From Streptomyces silaceus (GTDB taxonomy: Bacteria > Actinomycetota > Actinomycetes > Streptomycetales > Streptomycetaceae), in NCBI RefSeq assembly GCF_001419745.1, contig NZ_LIRJ01000041.1:1-35525 (forward strand): DNA of 35,525 bases, read 5' to 3'. Position numbers and translations under genes: made by a program. The stretch's first letter is position 1; the number at the start of each line of letters is the position of its first letter. Below are positions 13,367-20,788 of the stretch, one piece after another. A model generated the notes under the pieces. That model did no database searches. It saw only the letters and a program-made list of their open reading frames with translations, and had not been told where the DNA came from.

Positions 13367-15157
13367 CTGTCGACCGCCATCCTCACCGGCCAGCCGGTCC
13401 CCGGGTCGCCGCTCGAAGGCGATCTGCGGTCCCTCGGCTTCGACGTGCGGGTCGCCCCGGACGCGGCGGACGTCGAGACGCTGCTCGCCGACGTGCCCGG
13501 TGACCAGCGGGTCGCCGTCGTCGACGCACGCTTCGTCGGTCACGTCCACGCCCTGCGCCTCGGCCTGACCGACCCCCGCTTCCCCGTCTGTGCCGTGCCC
13601 GGCGCCGTCACCGCGCAGCCCGGCGCCCGCAAGGACCTCACGCGCGCCCTGCGCGCCACGGCCGGCACCGCCGGCGGCGTCGTGACGCTGGACGCCCTGC
13701 CGGACGACGTCGCCACCGCGCTGGAGTCCGCCGACACGGACGTGCACCGCCCCGAACTCGGCACCCTCGTCGCCACCGTGCCCACCGATCCGCAGGCGCG
13801 GAACGAGGCACGGCAGGCCGTCGCCGCCGTCGACGACGAAGCCGTACGTCTGCGCACGGCGGTCAAGTCGCGGGACGGCTTCTTCACGACGTTCTGCATC
13901 TCCCCGTACTCCCGCTACATCGCCCGCTGGTGCGCGCGCCGGGGCCTGACCCCGAACCAGGTCACCACCGCCTCCCTGCTCACCGCGCTGATCGCGGCGG
14001 GCTGCGCGGCGACCGGCACCCGCGGCGGCTTCGTCGCGGCGGGCCTGCTCCTCCTCCTCTCCTTCGTCCTGGACTGCACGGACGGGCAGCTCGCCCGCTA
14101 CTCCCTGCAGTACTCGACGCTCGGCGCCTGGCTGGACGCGACGTTCGACCGTGCCAAGGAGTACGCCTACTACGCGGGCCTCGCGCTCGGCGCGGCCCGC
14201 GGCGGCGACGACGTCTGGGCGCTCGCGCTCGGCGCGATGGTCCTGCAGACCTGCCGGCACGTCGTCGACTTCTCCTTCAACGAGGCGAACCACGACGCGA
14301 CCGCCAACACCAGCCCCACCGCGGCCCTCTCCGACAAGCTCGACAGCGTCGGATGGACGGTGTGGGTGCGCCGGATGATAGTGCTGCCCATCGGTGAGCG
14401 CTGGGCGATGATCGCCGTGCTCACCGCGGTCACCACCCCGCGCATCACGCTCGTCGTCCTGATCATCGGCTGCGCCCTCGCCGCCTGCTACACCACGGCG
14501 GGCCGCGTCCTGCGCTCGCTGACCCGCAAGGCGACCCGCACCGACCGTGCCGCGCTCGCCCTGCGCGACCTCGCCGACAACGGCCCGCTGGCCTCGGCCT
14601 TCGCCGCCCTGCGCGCCGGGTGGCCGCTGCCCGCGCCCGTCATCGCCTTCCTCGGCGGTGCCGTGGTCGTCGGTGTGGCCGCCTTCACCTCGTACGGCAG
14701 CCCGTGGGTGATCGTCGGCGCGGTCGCCTACGTGATCGCCTCCGGGCTCGCGCTCGCGCGGCCCCTCAAGGCCCCGCTGGACTGGCTCGTTCCGCCGTTC
14801 TTCCGCGCCGCCGAGTACGGCACGGTCCTGGTACTGGCGGCCAAAGCCGATGTGAACGGAGCGCTTCCCGCGGCTTTCGGGCTCGTGGCCGCGGTCGCCT
14901 ACCATCACTACGACACGGTGTACCGCATCAAGGGCGGCACCGGCGCACCCCCGCGCTGGCTGGTGCGGGCGATCGGCGGCCAGGACGGCAGGACCCTCGT
15001 GGTCGCACTGGCCGCGGCCCTGCTGCCCACCACTGATTTCACCGTCGCGCTCACGGCACTCGCCGTGGCCGTGGCACTCGTGGTGCTCGTCGAGAGCATC
15101 CGCTTCTGGGTCTCTTCCGGAGCACCCGCCGTACACGATGAAGGAGAACCCGCATGA
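13367..15157 (+). CDS. CDP-alcohol phosphotransferase with extra N- and C-terminal domains (DUF5941-type)
   Basis: A 596-residue membrane protein. Residues 1-150 are a soluble alpha/beta region (STAILTGQPVPG, VAVVDARFVGHVHALRLGL) resembling a degenerate nucleotidyltransferase-like domain. The CDP-alcohol phosphotransferase core follows with the full motif DCTDGQLAR...G...D...D (Asp236, Asp239, then GAWLDATFD), preceded by GLTPNQVT. The C-terminal third adds about six more hydrophobic segments. Such enzymes transfer an alcohol phosphate from its CDP form to a lipid or polyol acceptor at the membrane. The frame is open only from 13361, and CTG 13367 with AAGGAG upstream gives the conserved start; GTG 13445 would drop 26 residues. 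It overlaps the nucleotidyltransferase gene by ATGA. Confidence 0.82.
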   Translation: MSTAILTGQPVPGSPLEGDLRSLGFDVRVAPDAADVETLLADVPGDQRVAVVDARFVGHVHALRLGLTDPRFPVCAVPGAVTAQPGARKDLTRALRATAGTAGGVVTLDALPDDVATALESADTDVHRPELGTLVATVPTDPQARNEARQAVAAVDDEAVRLRTAVKSRDGFFTTFCISPYSRYIARWCARRGLTPNQVTTASLLTALIAAGCAATGTRGGFVAAGLLLLLSFVLDCTDGQLARYSLQYSTLGAWLDATFDRAKEYAYYAGLALGAARGGDDVWALALGAMVLQTCRHVVDFSFNEANHDATANTSPTAALSDKLDSVGWTVWVRRMIVLPIGERWAMIAVLTAVTTPRITLVVLIIGCALAACYTTAGRVLRSLTRKATRTDRAALALRDLADNGPLASAFAALRAGWPLPAPVIAFLGGAVVVGVAAFTSYGSPWVIVGAVAYVIASGLALARPLKAPLDWLVPPFFRAAEYGTVLVLAAKADVNGALPAAFGLVAAVAYHHYDTVYRIKGGTGAPPRWLVRAIGGQDGRTLVVALAAALLPTTDFTVALTALAVAVALVVLVESIRFWVSSGAPAVHDEGEPA

Positions 15158-15906
15158 TCGGCCTCGTCCTGGCCGCCGGCGCCGGCCGGCGTCTGCGCCC
15201 CTACACCGAAACGCTGCCCAAGGCGCTGGTGCCCGTCGTGGGCGAGGGAACCGAGAACGAGCTGGCCGTCCTCGACCTCACCCTGAAGAACTTCGCCGAG
15301 ATCGGCCTGACCGACGTCGCGATCATCGTCGGGTACCGCAAGGAGGCGGTCTACGACCGCAAGGCGGCGCTGGAGGCCAAGTACGGCCTCAAGCTGACGC
15401 TGATCGACAACGACAAGGCCGAGGAGTGGAACAACGCCTACTCCCTGTGGTGCGGCCGTGACGCGATCAAGCACTCGGTGATCCTCGCCAACGGCGACAC
15501 CGTGCACCCGGTCTCCGTCGAGAAGACGCTGCTCGCCGCCCGCGGCGACGGCAAGAAGATCATCCTCGCCCTCGACACGGTGAAGAACCTCGCCGACGAG
15601 GAGATGAAGGTCATCGTGGACCCCGAGAAGGGCGTCCAGAAGATCACCAAGCTCATGGACCCGGCCACGGCCACCGGTGAGTACATCGGCGTCACCCTCA
15701 TCGAGGGCGAGGCCGCCGAGGAGCTCGCCGACGCGCTGAAGACCACCTTCGAGCGCGACCCCGACCTCTACTACGAGGACGGCTACCAGGAGCTCGTCAA
15801 CCGCGGCTTCAAGATCGACGTGGCGCCGATCGGCGATGTCAAGTGGGTCGAGATCGACAACCACGAAGACCTCGCCAAGGGCCGGGAGATCGCGTGCCAG
15901 TACTGA
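15154..15906 (+). CDS. Nucleotidyltransferase, probably CTP:polyol-phosphate cytidylyltransferase
   Basis: A 250-residue cytoplasmic NTP transferase. It opens with the signature LAAGAGRRLRPYTETLPKAL, continues with NNAYSLWCGRD and an NGDTV metal-binding site, and closes with VEIDNHEDLAKG. The family activates sugar or alcohol phosphates as nucleotide diphosphates. Between two CDP-alcohol phosphotransferases and a glycerol-1-phosphate-type dehydrogenase, a CTP-using enzyme making a CDP-polyol is the natural inference; inositol phosphate or phosphocholine-type substrates remain possible. It is coupled to both neighbours, by a 4-base overlap upstream and a 13-base overlap downstream. Confidence 0.85.
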   Translation: MIGLVLAAGAGRRLRPYTETLPKALVPVVGEGTENELAVLDLTLKNFAEIGLTDVAIIVGYRKEAVYDRKAALEAKYGLKLTLIDNDKAEEWNNAYSLWCGRDAIKHSVILANGDTVHPVSVEKTLLAARGDGKKIILALDTVKNLADEEMKVIVDPEKGVQKITKLMDPATATGEYIGVTLIEGEAAEELADALKTTFERDPDLYYEDGYQELVNRGFKIDVAPIGDVKWVEIDNHEDLAKGREIACQY

Positions 15907-16961
15907 CGAGGCTCATCCCCTCGCCGGTCGTCGTCGACATTCGGCCGGGGGCGCTCAACGACCTGGCCGATGTCCTCGCCGACCAGCGGATCTGCTCGTC
16001 GACCGGCAAGCTCGCCATCGCCATCAGCGGCGGTTCGGGCGCGGTGCTGCGTGAGCGGCTCGCGCCCTCGCTCGGCGGCGCGGAGTGGTTCGAGGTCGGT
16101 GGCGGCACGCTCGACGACGCCATCAAGCTCGCCGACGCCATCAAGAAGTCGGGCCGCTACGACGCGATCGTGGGCCTCGGCGGCGGCAAGATCATCGACT
16201 GCGCCAAGTTCGCCGCGGCGCGCGTCGGCCTGCCGCTGGTCGCCGTCGCGACGAACCTGTCGCACGACGGCCTCTGCTCGCCGGTCGCGACCCTCGACAA
16301 CGACGCGGGCCGCGGCTCGTACGGCGTGCCGAACCCCATCGCGGTCGTCATCGACCTCGACGTGATCCGCGAGGCGCCGGTCCGCTTCGTCCGCTCCGGC
16401 ATCGGCGACGCCCTCTCCAACATCTCCGCGATCGCGGACTGGGAGCTGGCCGCCCGCGAGCGGGGCGAGGACATCGACGGGCTCGCGGCCGCCATGGCCC
16501 GCCAGGCCGGCGAGGCCGTCCTGCGTCACCCCGGCGGTGTCGGCGACGACGGGTTCCTCCAGGTCCTCGCCGAAGGCCTGGTCCTCACCGGTATCGCGAT
16601 GTCGGTCTCGGGCGACTCCCGCCCCGCGTCCGGCGCCTGCCACGAGATCAACCACGCCTTCGACCTCCTCTACCCCAAGCGCGCGGCCAGCCACGGCGAG
16701 CAGTGCGGCCTGGGCGCGGCCTTCGCGATGCACCTGCGCGGTGCCCGCGAGGAGTCGCGCTTCATGGCCCAGGTCCTGCGCCGCCACGGCCTGCCCGTGC
16801 TGCCGGAGGAGATCGGCTTCACCGTGGAGGAGTTCGTGAAGGTCGTGGAGTTCGCTCCGCAGACCCGTCCGGGCCGCTACACGATCCTCGAACACCTCGA
16901 CCTGTCCACCGACCAGATCAGGGACGCATACGCCGACTATGCAAAAGCCATCGGTAGCTGA
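15894..16961 (+). CDS. sn-glycerol-1-phosphate dehydrogenase family protein (EgsA/AraM-like)
   Basis: A 355-residue cytoplasmic NAD(P)-dependent metallo-dehydrogenase of the family that reduces dihydroxyacetone phosphate to sn-glycerol-1-phosphate, the enantiomer of archaeal lipids; B. subtilis AraM is a bacterial example. Diagnostic features are GGGKIIDCAK, ATNLSHDGLCSPVA, and SGDSRPASGACHEINHAF. The metal ligands are predicted as Asp172 (GIGDALSN), His250 (CHEINH) and His267 (SHGEQ), by analogy with archaeal enzymes. GTG 15894 with GGGAG upstream fits the overlap with the preceding gene. No PcrB-like prenyltransferase is nearby, so the product probably feeds the adjacent CDP-alcohol pathway instead. 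A different polyol phosphate cannot be excluded. Confidence 0.88.
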   Translation: MPVLTRLIPSPVVVDIRPGALNDLADVLADQRICSSTGKLAIAISGGSGAVLRERLAPSLGGAEWFEVGGGTLDDAIKLADAIKKSGRYDAIVGLGGGKIIDCAKFAAARVGLPLVAVATNLSHDGLCSPVATLDNDAGRGSYGVPNPIAVVIDLDVIREAPVRFVRSGIGDALSNISAIADWELAARERGEDIDGLAAAMARQAGEAVLRHPGGVGDDGFLQVLAEGLVLTGIAMSVSGDSRPASGACHEINHAFDLLYPKRAASHGEQCGLGAAFAMHLRGAREESRFMAQVLRRHGLPVLPEEIGFTVEEFVKVVEFAPQTRPGRYTILEHLDLSTDQIRDAYADYAKAIGS

Positions 16962-17718
16962 GCTCCGCCCGGTTGTTCACCCCCCGGGGGTGAAGGACCG
17001 GCGGAGCGGCGAACACTGGGCCGGCCGGCTCTACATGCGCGAGGTCTCCCTGCGCATCGACCGGCACCTGGTGAACACGGAGGTCACGCCCAACCAGCTG
17101 ACCTACGTGATGACCGTCGCAGGCGCCCTCGCCGCTCCGGCCCTGCTGGTGCCGGGCATCACGGGCGCCGTGCTCGGCGTGCTCGCGGTCCAGCTCTACC
17201 TGCTGCTCGACTGCGTCGACGGCGAGATCGCCCGCTGGAAGAAGCAGTACTCGATGGCCGGCGTCTACCTGGACCGGGTCGCCGCCTATCTGTGCGACGC
17301 CGCGGTCCTGGTCGGCTTCGGTCTGCGCGCCGCCGACCTGTGGGGCTCGGGGCGCATCGACTGGCTGTGGGCGTTCCTCGGCACCCTGGCCGCGCTCGGC
17401 GCGATCCTGATCAAGGCCGAGACCGACCTCGTCGGCGTCGCCCGCCACCAGACGGGCAAGCCGCCGGTCAAGGAAGCGGCGTCCGAGCCGCGCTCGTCCG
17501 GCATGGCCCTGGCCCGCAGGGCCGCCGCCGCGCTGAAGTTCCACCGCCTCATCCTCGGTGTCGAGGCGTCCCTGCTGATCCTGGTCCTGGCGATCGTGGA
17601 CTCGGTCCGGGGCGACCTGTTCTTCTCGCGCCTCGGTGTCGCGGTGCTCGCGGGCATCGCGCTCCTGCAGACCCTGCTCCACCTCGTGTCCATCCTCGTA
17701 TCGAGCAGGTTGAAGTGA
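16939..17718 (+). CDS. CDP-alcohol phosphatidyltransferase family protein, second paralogue, variant motif
   Basis: A 259-residue membrane protein with about five hydrophobic segments. The signature is DCVDGEIARWKKQYSMAG then VYLDRVAA. The first three aspartates are present (Asp91, Asp94, Asp112), but the fourth, usually the catalytic base, is Ala116. This is known in some divergent members and implies altered chemistry or another base. The N-terminus carries WAGRLYMREVSLRIDRHL and VTPNQLTYVMT, typical of the family. It overlaps the dehydrogenase gene by 23 bases and the glycosyltransferase gene by four. I infer transfer of an activated alcohol phosphate onto a lipid-linked acceptor in the same pathway as its paralogue. 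Confidence 0.85.
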   Translation: MQKPSVAELRPVVHPPGVKDRRSGEHWAGRLYMREVSLRIDRHLVNTEVTPNQLTYVMTVAGALAAPALLVPGITGAVLGVLAVQLYLLLDCVDGEIARWKKQYSMAGVYLDRVAAYLCDAAVLVGFGLRAADLWGSGRIDWLWAFLGTLAALGAILIKAETDLVGVARHQTGKPPVKEAASEPRSSGMALARRAAAALKFHRLILGVEASLLILVLAIVDSVRGDLFFSRLGVAVLAGIALLQTLLHLVSILVSSRLK

Positions 17719-18611
17719 GTACTGCCCCGGGACAGAAGCTGAAGGTCGGCGCCGTCATCATCACGATGGGCAACCGGCCGCAGGAGCTGCGCGCCCTCCT
17801 CGACTCGGTCGCCAAGCAGGACGGCGACCCGGTCGAGGTGGTCGTGGTCGGCAACGGCGCCCCCGTGCCGGACGTCCCCGCCGGTGTGCGCACCGTCGAG
17901 CTGCCCGAGAACCTCGGCATCCCGGGCGGCCGCAACGTCGGCATCGAGGCCTTCGGCCCCGGCGGCACCGACGTCGACATCCTGCTCTTCCTGGACGACG
18001 ACGGTCTGCTCGCGAACATGGACACGGCCCAGCTGTGCCGCGAGGCCTTCGCCGCCGACCCGGAGCTCGGCATCATCAGCTTCCGCATCGCGGACCCGGA
18101 CACGGGGGAGACCCAGCGCCGCCACGTGCCGCGCCTGCGGGCCTCCGACCCGATGCGCTCCTCGCGCGTGACCACGTTCCTGGGCGGCGCCAACGCCGTG
18201 CGCACCCAGGTCATCGCCGAGGTCGGCGGGCTGCCGGACGAGTTCTTCTACGCGCACGAGGAGACCGACCTCGCCTGGCGCGCGCTGAACGCGGGCTGGA
18301 TGATCGACTACCGCTCCGACATGGTCCTCTTCCACCCGACGACGGCCCCCTCGCGGCACGCGGTCTACCACCGCATGGTCGCCCGCAACCGCGTCTGGCT
18401 GGCCCGCCGCAACCTCCCCGCGCTCCTGGTCCCCGTCTACCTCGGCGTCTGGCTGCTCCTCACCCTGGCCCGGCGCCCCTCGGGCCCCGCGCTGAAGGCC
18501 TGGTTCGGCGGCTTCAAGGAGGGCTGGACGACGCCCTGCGGACCGCGCAGGCCCATGAAGTGGCGTACCGTGTGGCGGCTGACCCGACTGGGCCGACCTC
18601 CTGTCATCTGA
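17715..18611 (+). CDS. Glycosyltransferase family 2 protein
   Basis: A 298-residue GT-A glycosyltransferase. The N-terminus KVGAVIITMGNRPQELRALL is the usual family 2 opening, LFLDDDGLL (about residues 91-99) is the metal/nucleotide-binding acidic motif, GGANAVRTQVIAEVGG marks the acceptor region, and EETDLAWRALNAGW holds the ED catalytic motif. A C-terminal hydrophobic stretch (LPALLVPVYLGVWLLL) suggests membrane attachment. This resembles rhamnosyl- or galactofuranosyl-type enzymes, though the sugar is not decided. GTG 17715 overlaps the previous stop (GTGA). It probably adds sugars to the polymer or lipid made by the adjacent enzymes before export. Confidence 0.88.
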   Translation: MSTAPGQKLKVGAVIITMGNRPQELRALLDSVAKQDGDPVEVVVVGNGAPVPDVPAGVRTVELPENLGIPGGRNVGIEAFGPGGTDVDILLFLDDDGLLANMDTAQLCREAFAADPELGIISFRIADPDTGETQRRHVPRLRASDPMRSSRVTTFLGGANAVRTQVIAEVGGLPDEFFYAHEETDLAWRALNAGWMIDYRSDMVLFHPTTAPSRHAVYHRMVARNRVWLARRNLPALLVPVYLGVWLLLTLARRPSGPALKAWFGGFKEGWTTPCGPRRPMKWRTVWRLTRLGRPPVI

Positions 18612-18634
18612 CAAGCTCGGGTCTGAGAGCATCT

Positions 18635-18658
18635 GGGCCATACCCCGGTCCCTGGCCC
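18635..18658 (+). other. Small hairpin before the ABC permease gene
   Basis: GGGCCA (18635-18640) and TGGCCC (18653-18658) form a 6-bp stem with a 12-base loop, in the only sizeable gap (95 bp) inside the cassette. It could be an attenuator or processing site. It is too weak to call a terminator. Confidence 0.35.
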
Positions 18659-18706
18659 ACGCCTACGCCCGACCGGCTGCGCATCTGAAGACGAAAGTTT
18701 CCACTC

Positions 18707-19645
18707 GTGAGTGAGACAACGCATGACGGCGGGGTCGCCGTGACCGCGCCCCCGTCGCCCGATGACGGGCTCTCCCGGGCCGACCTCGCCGCCAAGTACG
18801 GTCTGACCGTCAGCGGCGCCCGGCCCGGACTTTTCGAGTACGTCCGCCAGCTCTGGGGACGGCGCCACTTCATCCTCGCCTTCTCGCAGGCGAAGCTGAC
18901 CGCCCAGTACAGCCAGGCCAAGCTCGGCCAGCTGTGGCAGGTGGCGACGCCGCTCCTGAACGCGGCGGTCTACTTCTTCATCTTCGGACTCCTGCTGGGT
19001 GCCAGGAAGGGCATCCCGCACGAGATCTACGTGCCGTTCCTGGTGACGGGTGTGTTCGTCTTCACCTTCACCCAGAGCTCGGTGATGGCGGGTGTACGGG
19101 CCATCTCCGGCAACCTCGGCCTGGTGCGGGCGCTGCACTTCCCGCGCGCGTCGCTGCCGATCTCCTTCGCGCTCCAGCAGCTCCAGCAGCTGCTCTTCTC
19201 GATGATCGTGCTCGTCGTGATCATGGTGGCGTTCGGGATCTTCCCGACCTGGTCCTGGCTCCTCGTGGTGCCGGCGCTCGCCCTGCAGTTCGTCTTCAAC
19301 ACGGGCCTCGCGCTGATCTTCGCCAGGATGGGCAGCAAGACGCCCGACCTCGCCCAGCTGATGCCGTTCGTGATGCGTACGTGGATGTACGCCTCGGGTG
19401 TCATGTTCAGCATCCCCGCGATGCTCGCGGACAAGGAGGACGTGCCCGGCTGGGTCGGTGACGTGCTCCAGTGGAACCCGGCCTCCATCTACATGGACCT
19501 GATCCGCTTCGCCATGATCGACGACTACGGGTCCTCGTACCTGCCGCCTCATGTCTGGGCCTTCGCCGTCGGCTGGGCGCTGCTGTTCGGCGTCGTCGGC
19601 TTCGTGTACTTCTGGAAGGCTGAGGAGCGTTACGGCCGTGGCTGA
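18707..19645 (+). CDS. ABC-2 type polysaccharide/teichoic acid export permease
   Basis: A 312-residue permease of the Wzm/TagG type. A hydrophilic N-terminal 50 residues with an amphipathic region (GLFEYVRQLWGRRHFILAF) precedes six membrane segments, including LNAAVYFFIFGLLLGAR, YVPFLVTGVFVFTF and LLFSMIVLVVIMVAFGIF. WNPASIYMDLIRF is the conserved segment before the final helices. It forms the membrane channel with the ATPase encoded next, moving a lipid-linked glycan or teichoic acid-like polymer to the outer face. GTG 18707 follows a 95-bp gap; the gene order makes cotranscription with the biosynthetic genes likely. Confidence 0.88.
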   Translation: MSETTHDGGVAVTAPPSPDDGLSRADLAAKYGLTVSGARPGLFEYVRQLWGRRHFILAFSQAKLTAQYSQAKLGQLWQVATPLLNAAVYFFIFGLLLGARKGIPHEIYVPFLVTGVFVFTFTQSSVMAGVRAISGNLGLVRALHFPRASLPISFALQQLQQLLFSMIVLVVIMVAFGIFPTWSWLLVVPALALQFVFNTGLALIFARMGSKTPDLAQLMPFVMRTWMYASGVMFSIPAMLADKEDVPGWVGDVLQWNPASIYMDLIRFAMIDDYGSSYLPPHVWAFAVGWALLFGVVGFVYFWKAEERYGRG

Positions 19646-20441
19646 CGACAAGAACGACCGGACCGATTCCCCCGCCGGCAAGGGCCACATCCCCACGGTC
19701 ATCGCCGACGAGCTGCACATCGTCTACCGCGTCAACGGCGCCAAGACGGGCAAGGGCAGCGCGACCTCCGCGCTGAGCCGCATGCTCAAGCGCGGCGAGG
19801 AGCGCGGTGTGCGCAAGGTGCACGCCGTGCGGGGCGTCAGCTTCACCGCCTACCGCGGCGAGGCCATCGGTCTGATCGGTTCCAACGGCTCCGGCAAGTC
19901 CACCCTGCTGCGTGCCATCGCGGGCTTGCTCCCGGCCGAGAAGGGCAAGGTCTACACCGACGGCCAGCCCTCGCTGCTCGGTGTGAACGCGGCCCTGATG
20001 AACGACCTGACGGGTGAGCGCAACGTCATCCTCGGCGGTCTCGCCATGGGCATGTCCCGCGAGCAGATCAAGGAGCGCTACCAGGAGATCGTCGACTTCT
20101 CCGGGATCAACGAGAAGGGTGACTTCATCACCCTTCCGATGCGCACGTACTCGTCCGGTATGGCGGCCCGGCTGCGCTTCTCGATCGCGGCGGCCAAGGA
20201 CCACGACGTCCTCATGATCGACGAGGCGCTCGCCACCGGCGACCGCAAGTTCCAGAAGCGCTCCGAGGCCCGCATCCGCGAGCTCCGCAAGGAGGCCGGC
20301 ACGGTCTTCCTGGTCAGCCACAACAACAAATCCATCCGTGACACCTGCGACCGGGTGCTCTGGCTGGAGCGCGGCGAGCTGCGCATGGACGGGCCGACCG
20401 ACGAGGTCATCAAGGAGTACGAGAAGTTCACGGGCAAGTAG
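19638..20441 (+). CDS. ABC transporter ATP-binding protein (TagH/Wzt-like)
   Basis: A 267-residue ATPase that energises the adjacent ABC-2 permease. Walker A is GSNGSGKST (about residue 81), the signature is YSSGMAARLRFS (about 171), Walker B is VLMIDEALATGD (about 190), and the H-loop is SHNNK. The YSSGM signature and MIDEALATGD are typical of TagH/Wzt exporters of teichoic acids and O-polysaccharides. There is no C-terminal carbohydrate-binding extension as in some Wzt proteins, so export does not require that type of end recognition. GTG 19638 overlaps the permease gene by eight bases, with GAGGAGCG upstream. The cassette ends here, 33 bp before a strong terminator. Confidence 0.92.
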   Translation: MADDKNDRTDSPAGKGHIPTVIADELHIVYRVNGAKTGKGSATSALSRMLKRGEERGVRKVHAVRGVSFTAYRGEAIGLIGSNGSGKSTLLRAIAGLLPAEKGKVYTDGQPSLLGVNAALMNDLTGERNVILGGLAMGMSREQIKERYQEIVDFSGINEKGDFITLPMRTYSSGMAARLRFSIAAAKDHDVLMIDEALATGDRKFQKRSEARIRELRKEAGTVFLVSHNNKSIRDTCDRVLWLERGELRMDGPTDEVIKEYEKFTGK

Positions 20442-20474
20442 CTCGATCGAGCCATCGGGAAAGCACCCGTTCGG

Positions 20475-20515
20475 CAGCAGGGCCCCGTCGGGACGGATCC
20501 GGCGGGGCCCTGCTG
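20475..20515 (+). terminator. Intrinsic terminator of the export cassette
   Basis: CAGCAGGGCCCCG (20475-20487) and CGGGGCCCTGCTG (20503-20515) form a perfect 13-bp stem with a 15-base loop. It lies 33 bp after the ATPase stop codon. It separates the cassette from the hopanoid operon. Confidence 0.88.
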
Positions 20516-20788
20516 TGTCATAGGGTGCCCGGGGCCTCTTGAATCCCTCAACTCACCGGCGCCCAGGGAAGATTGACGCCAATCGGTGTGTTGTTGTGAT
20601 GTGCCGAACACCCCGACGATGCGTGCTGGGTTGTACAACGTAAGCTGTACCGGTGCTGATTCGCGGCAAGTGGGGCGATATCGCGCGGCGCTCCGGCTCA
20701 GAGCACGGCGTACCTCGCGAAGAACCGGGCGGCGTGTCCGAAATAGGATGTATTGGGTCGGCAGTGTAGAACGGGAGATGTGACGGCA
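20516..20788 (+). promoter_or_regulatory. Promoter and leader region of the hopanoid operon
   Basis: No gene is visible in this stretch. TAGGAT (20744-20749) would make a -10 box with a transcript start about 33 bases before the hpnC start codon; no clear -35 hexamer matches it. An upstream alternative is TTGACG near 20574 with a poor -10. TGTAC occurs twice around 20632-20650 (TTGTACAACG, CTGTACC) and could be a regulator-binding element. Confidence 0.35.

Noticed and set aside
13357..13503. Alternative frame beginning at GTG 13357 with the Shine-Dalgarno
   Set aside because: It runs out of frame with the conserved phosphotransferase and gives a Pro/Arg-rich, unrecognisable product, so CTG 13367 is preferred.
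13316..15136. 606-codon minus-strand ORF opposite the phosphotransferase gene
   Set aside because: It mirrors a gene with a complete catalytic motif on the other strand, and its own translation is Gly/Arg/Glu-rich with no domain.
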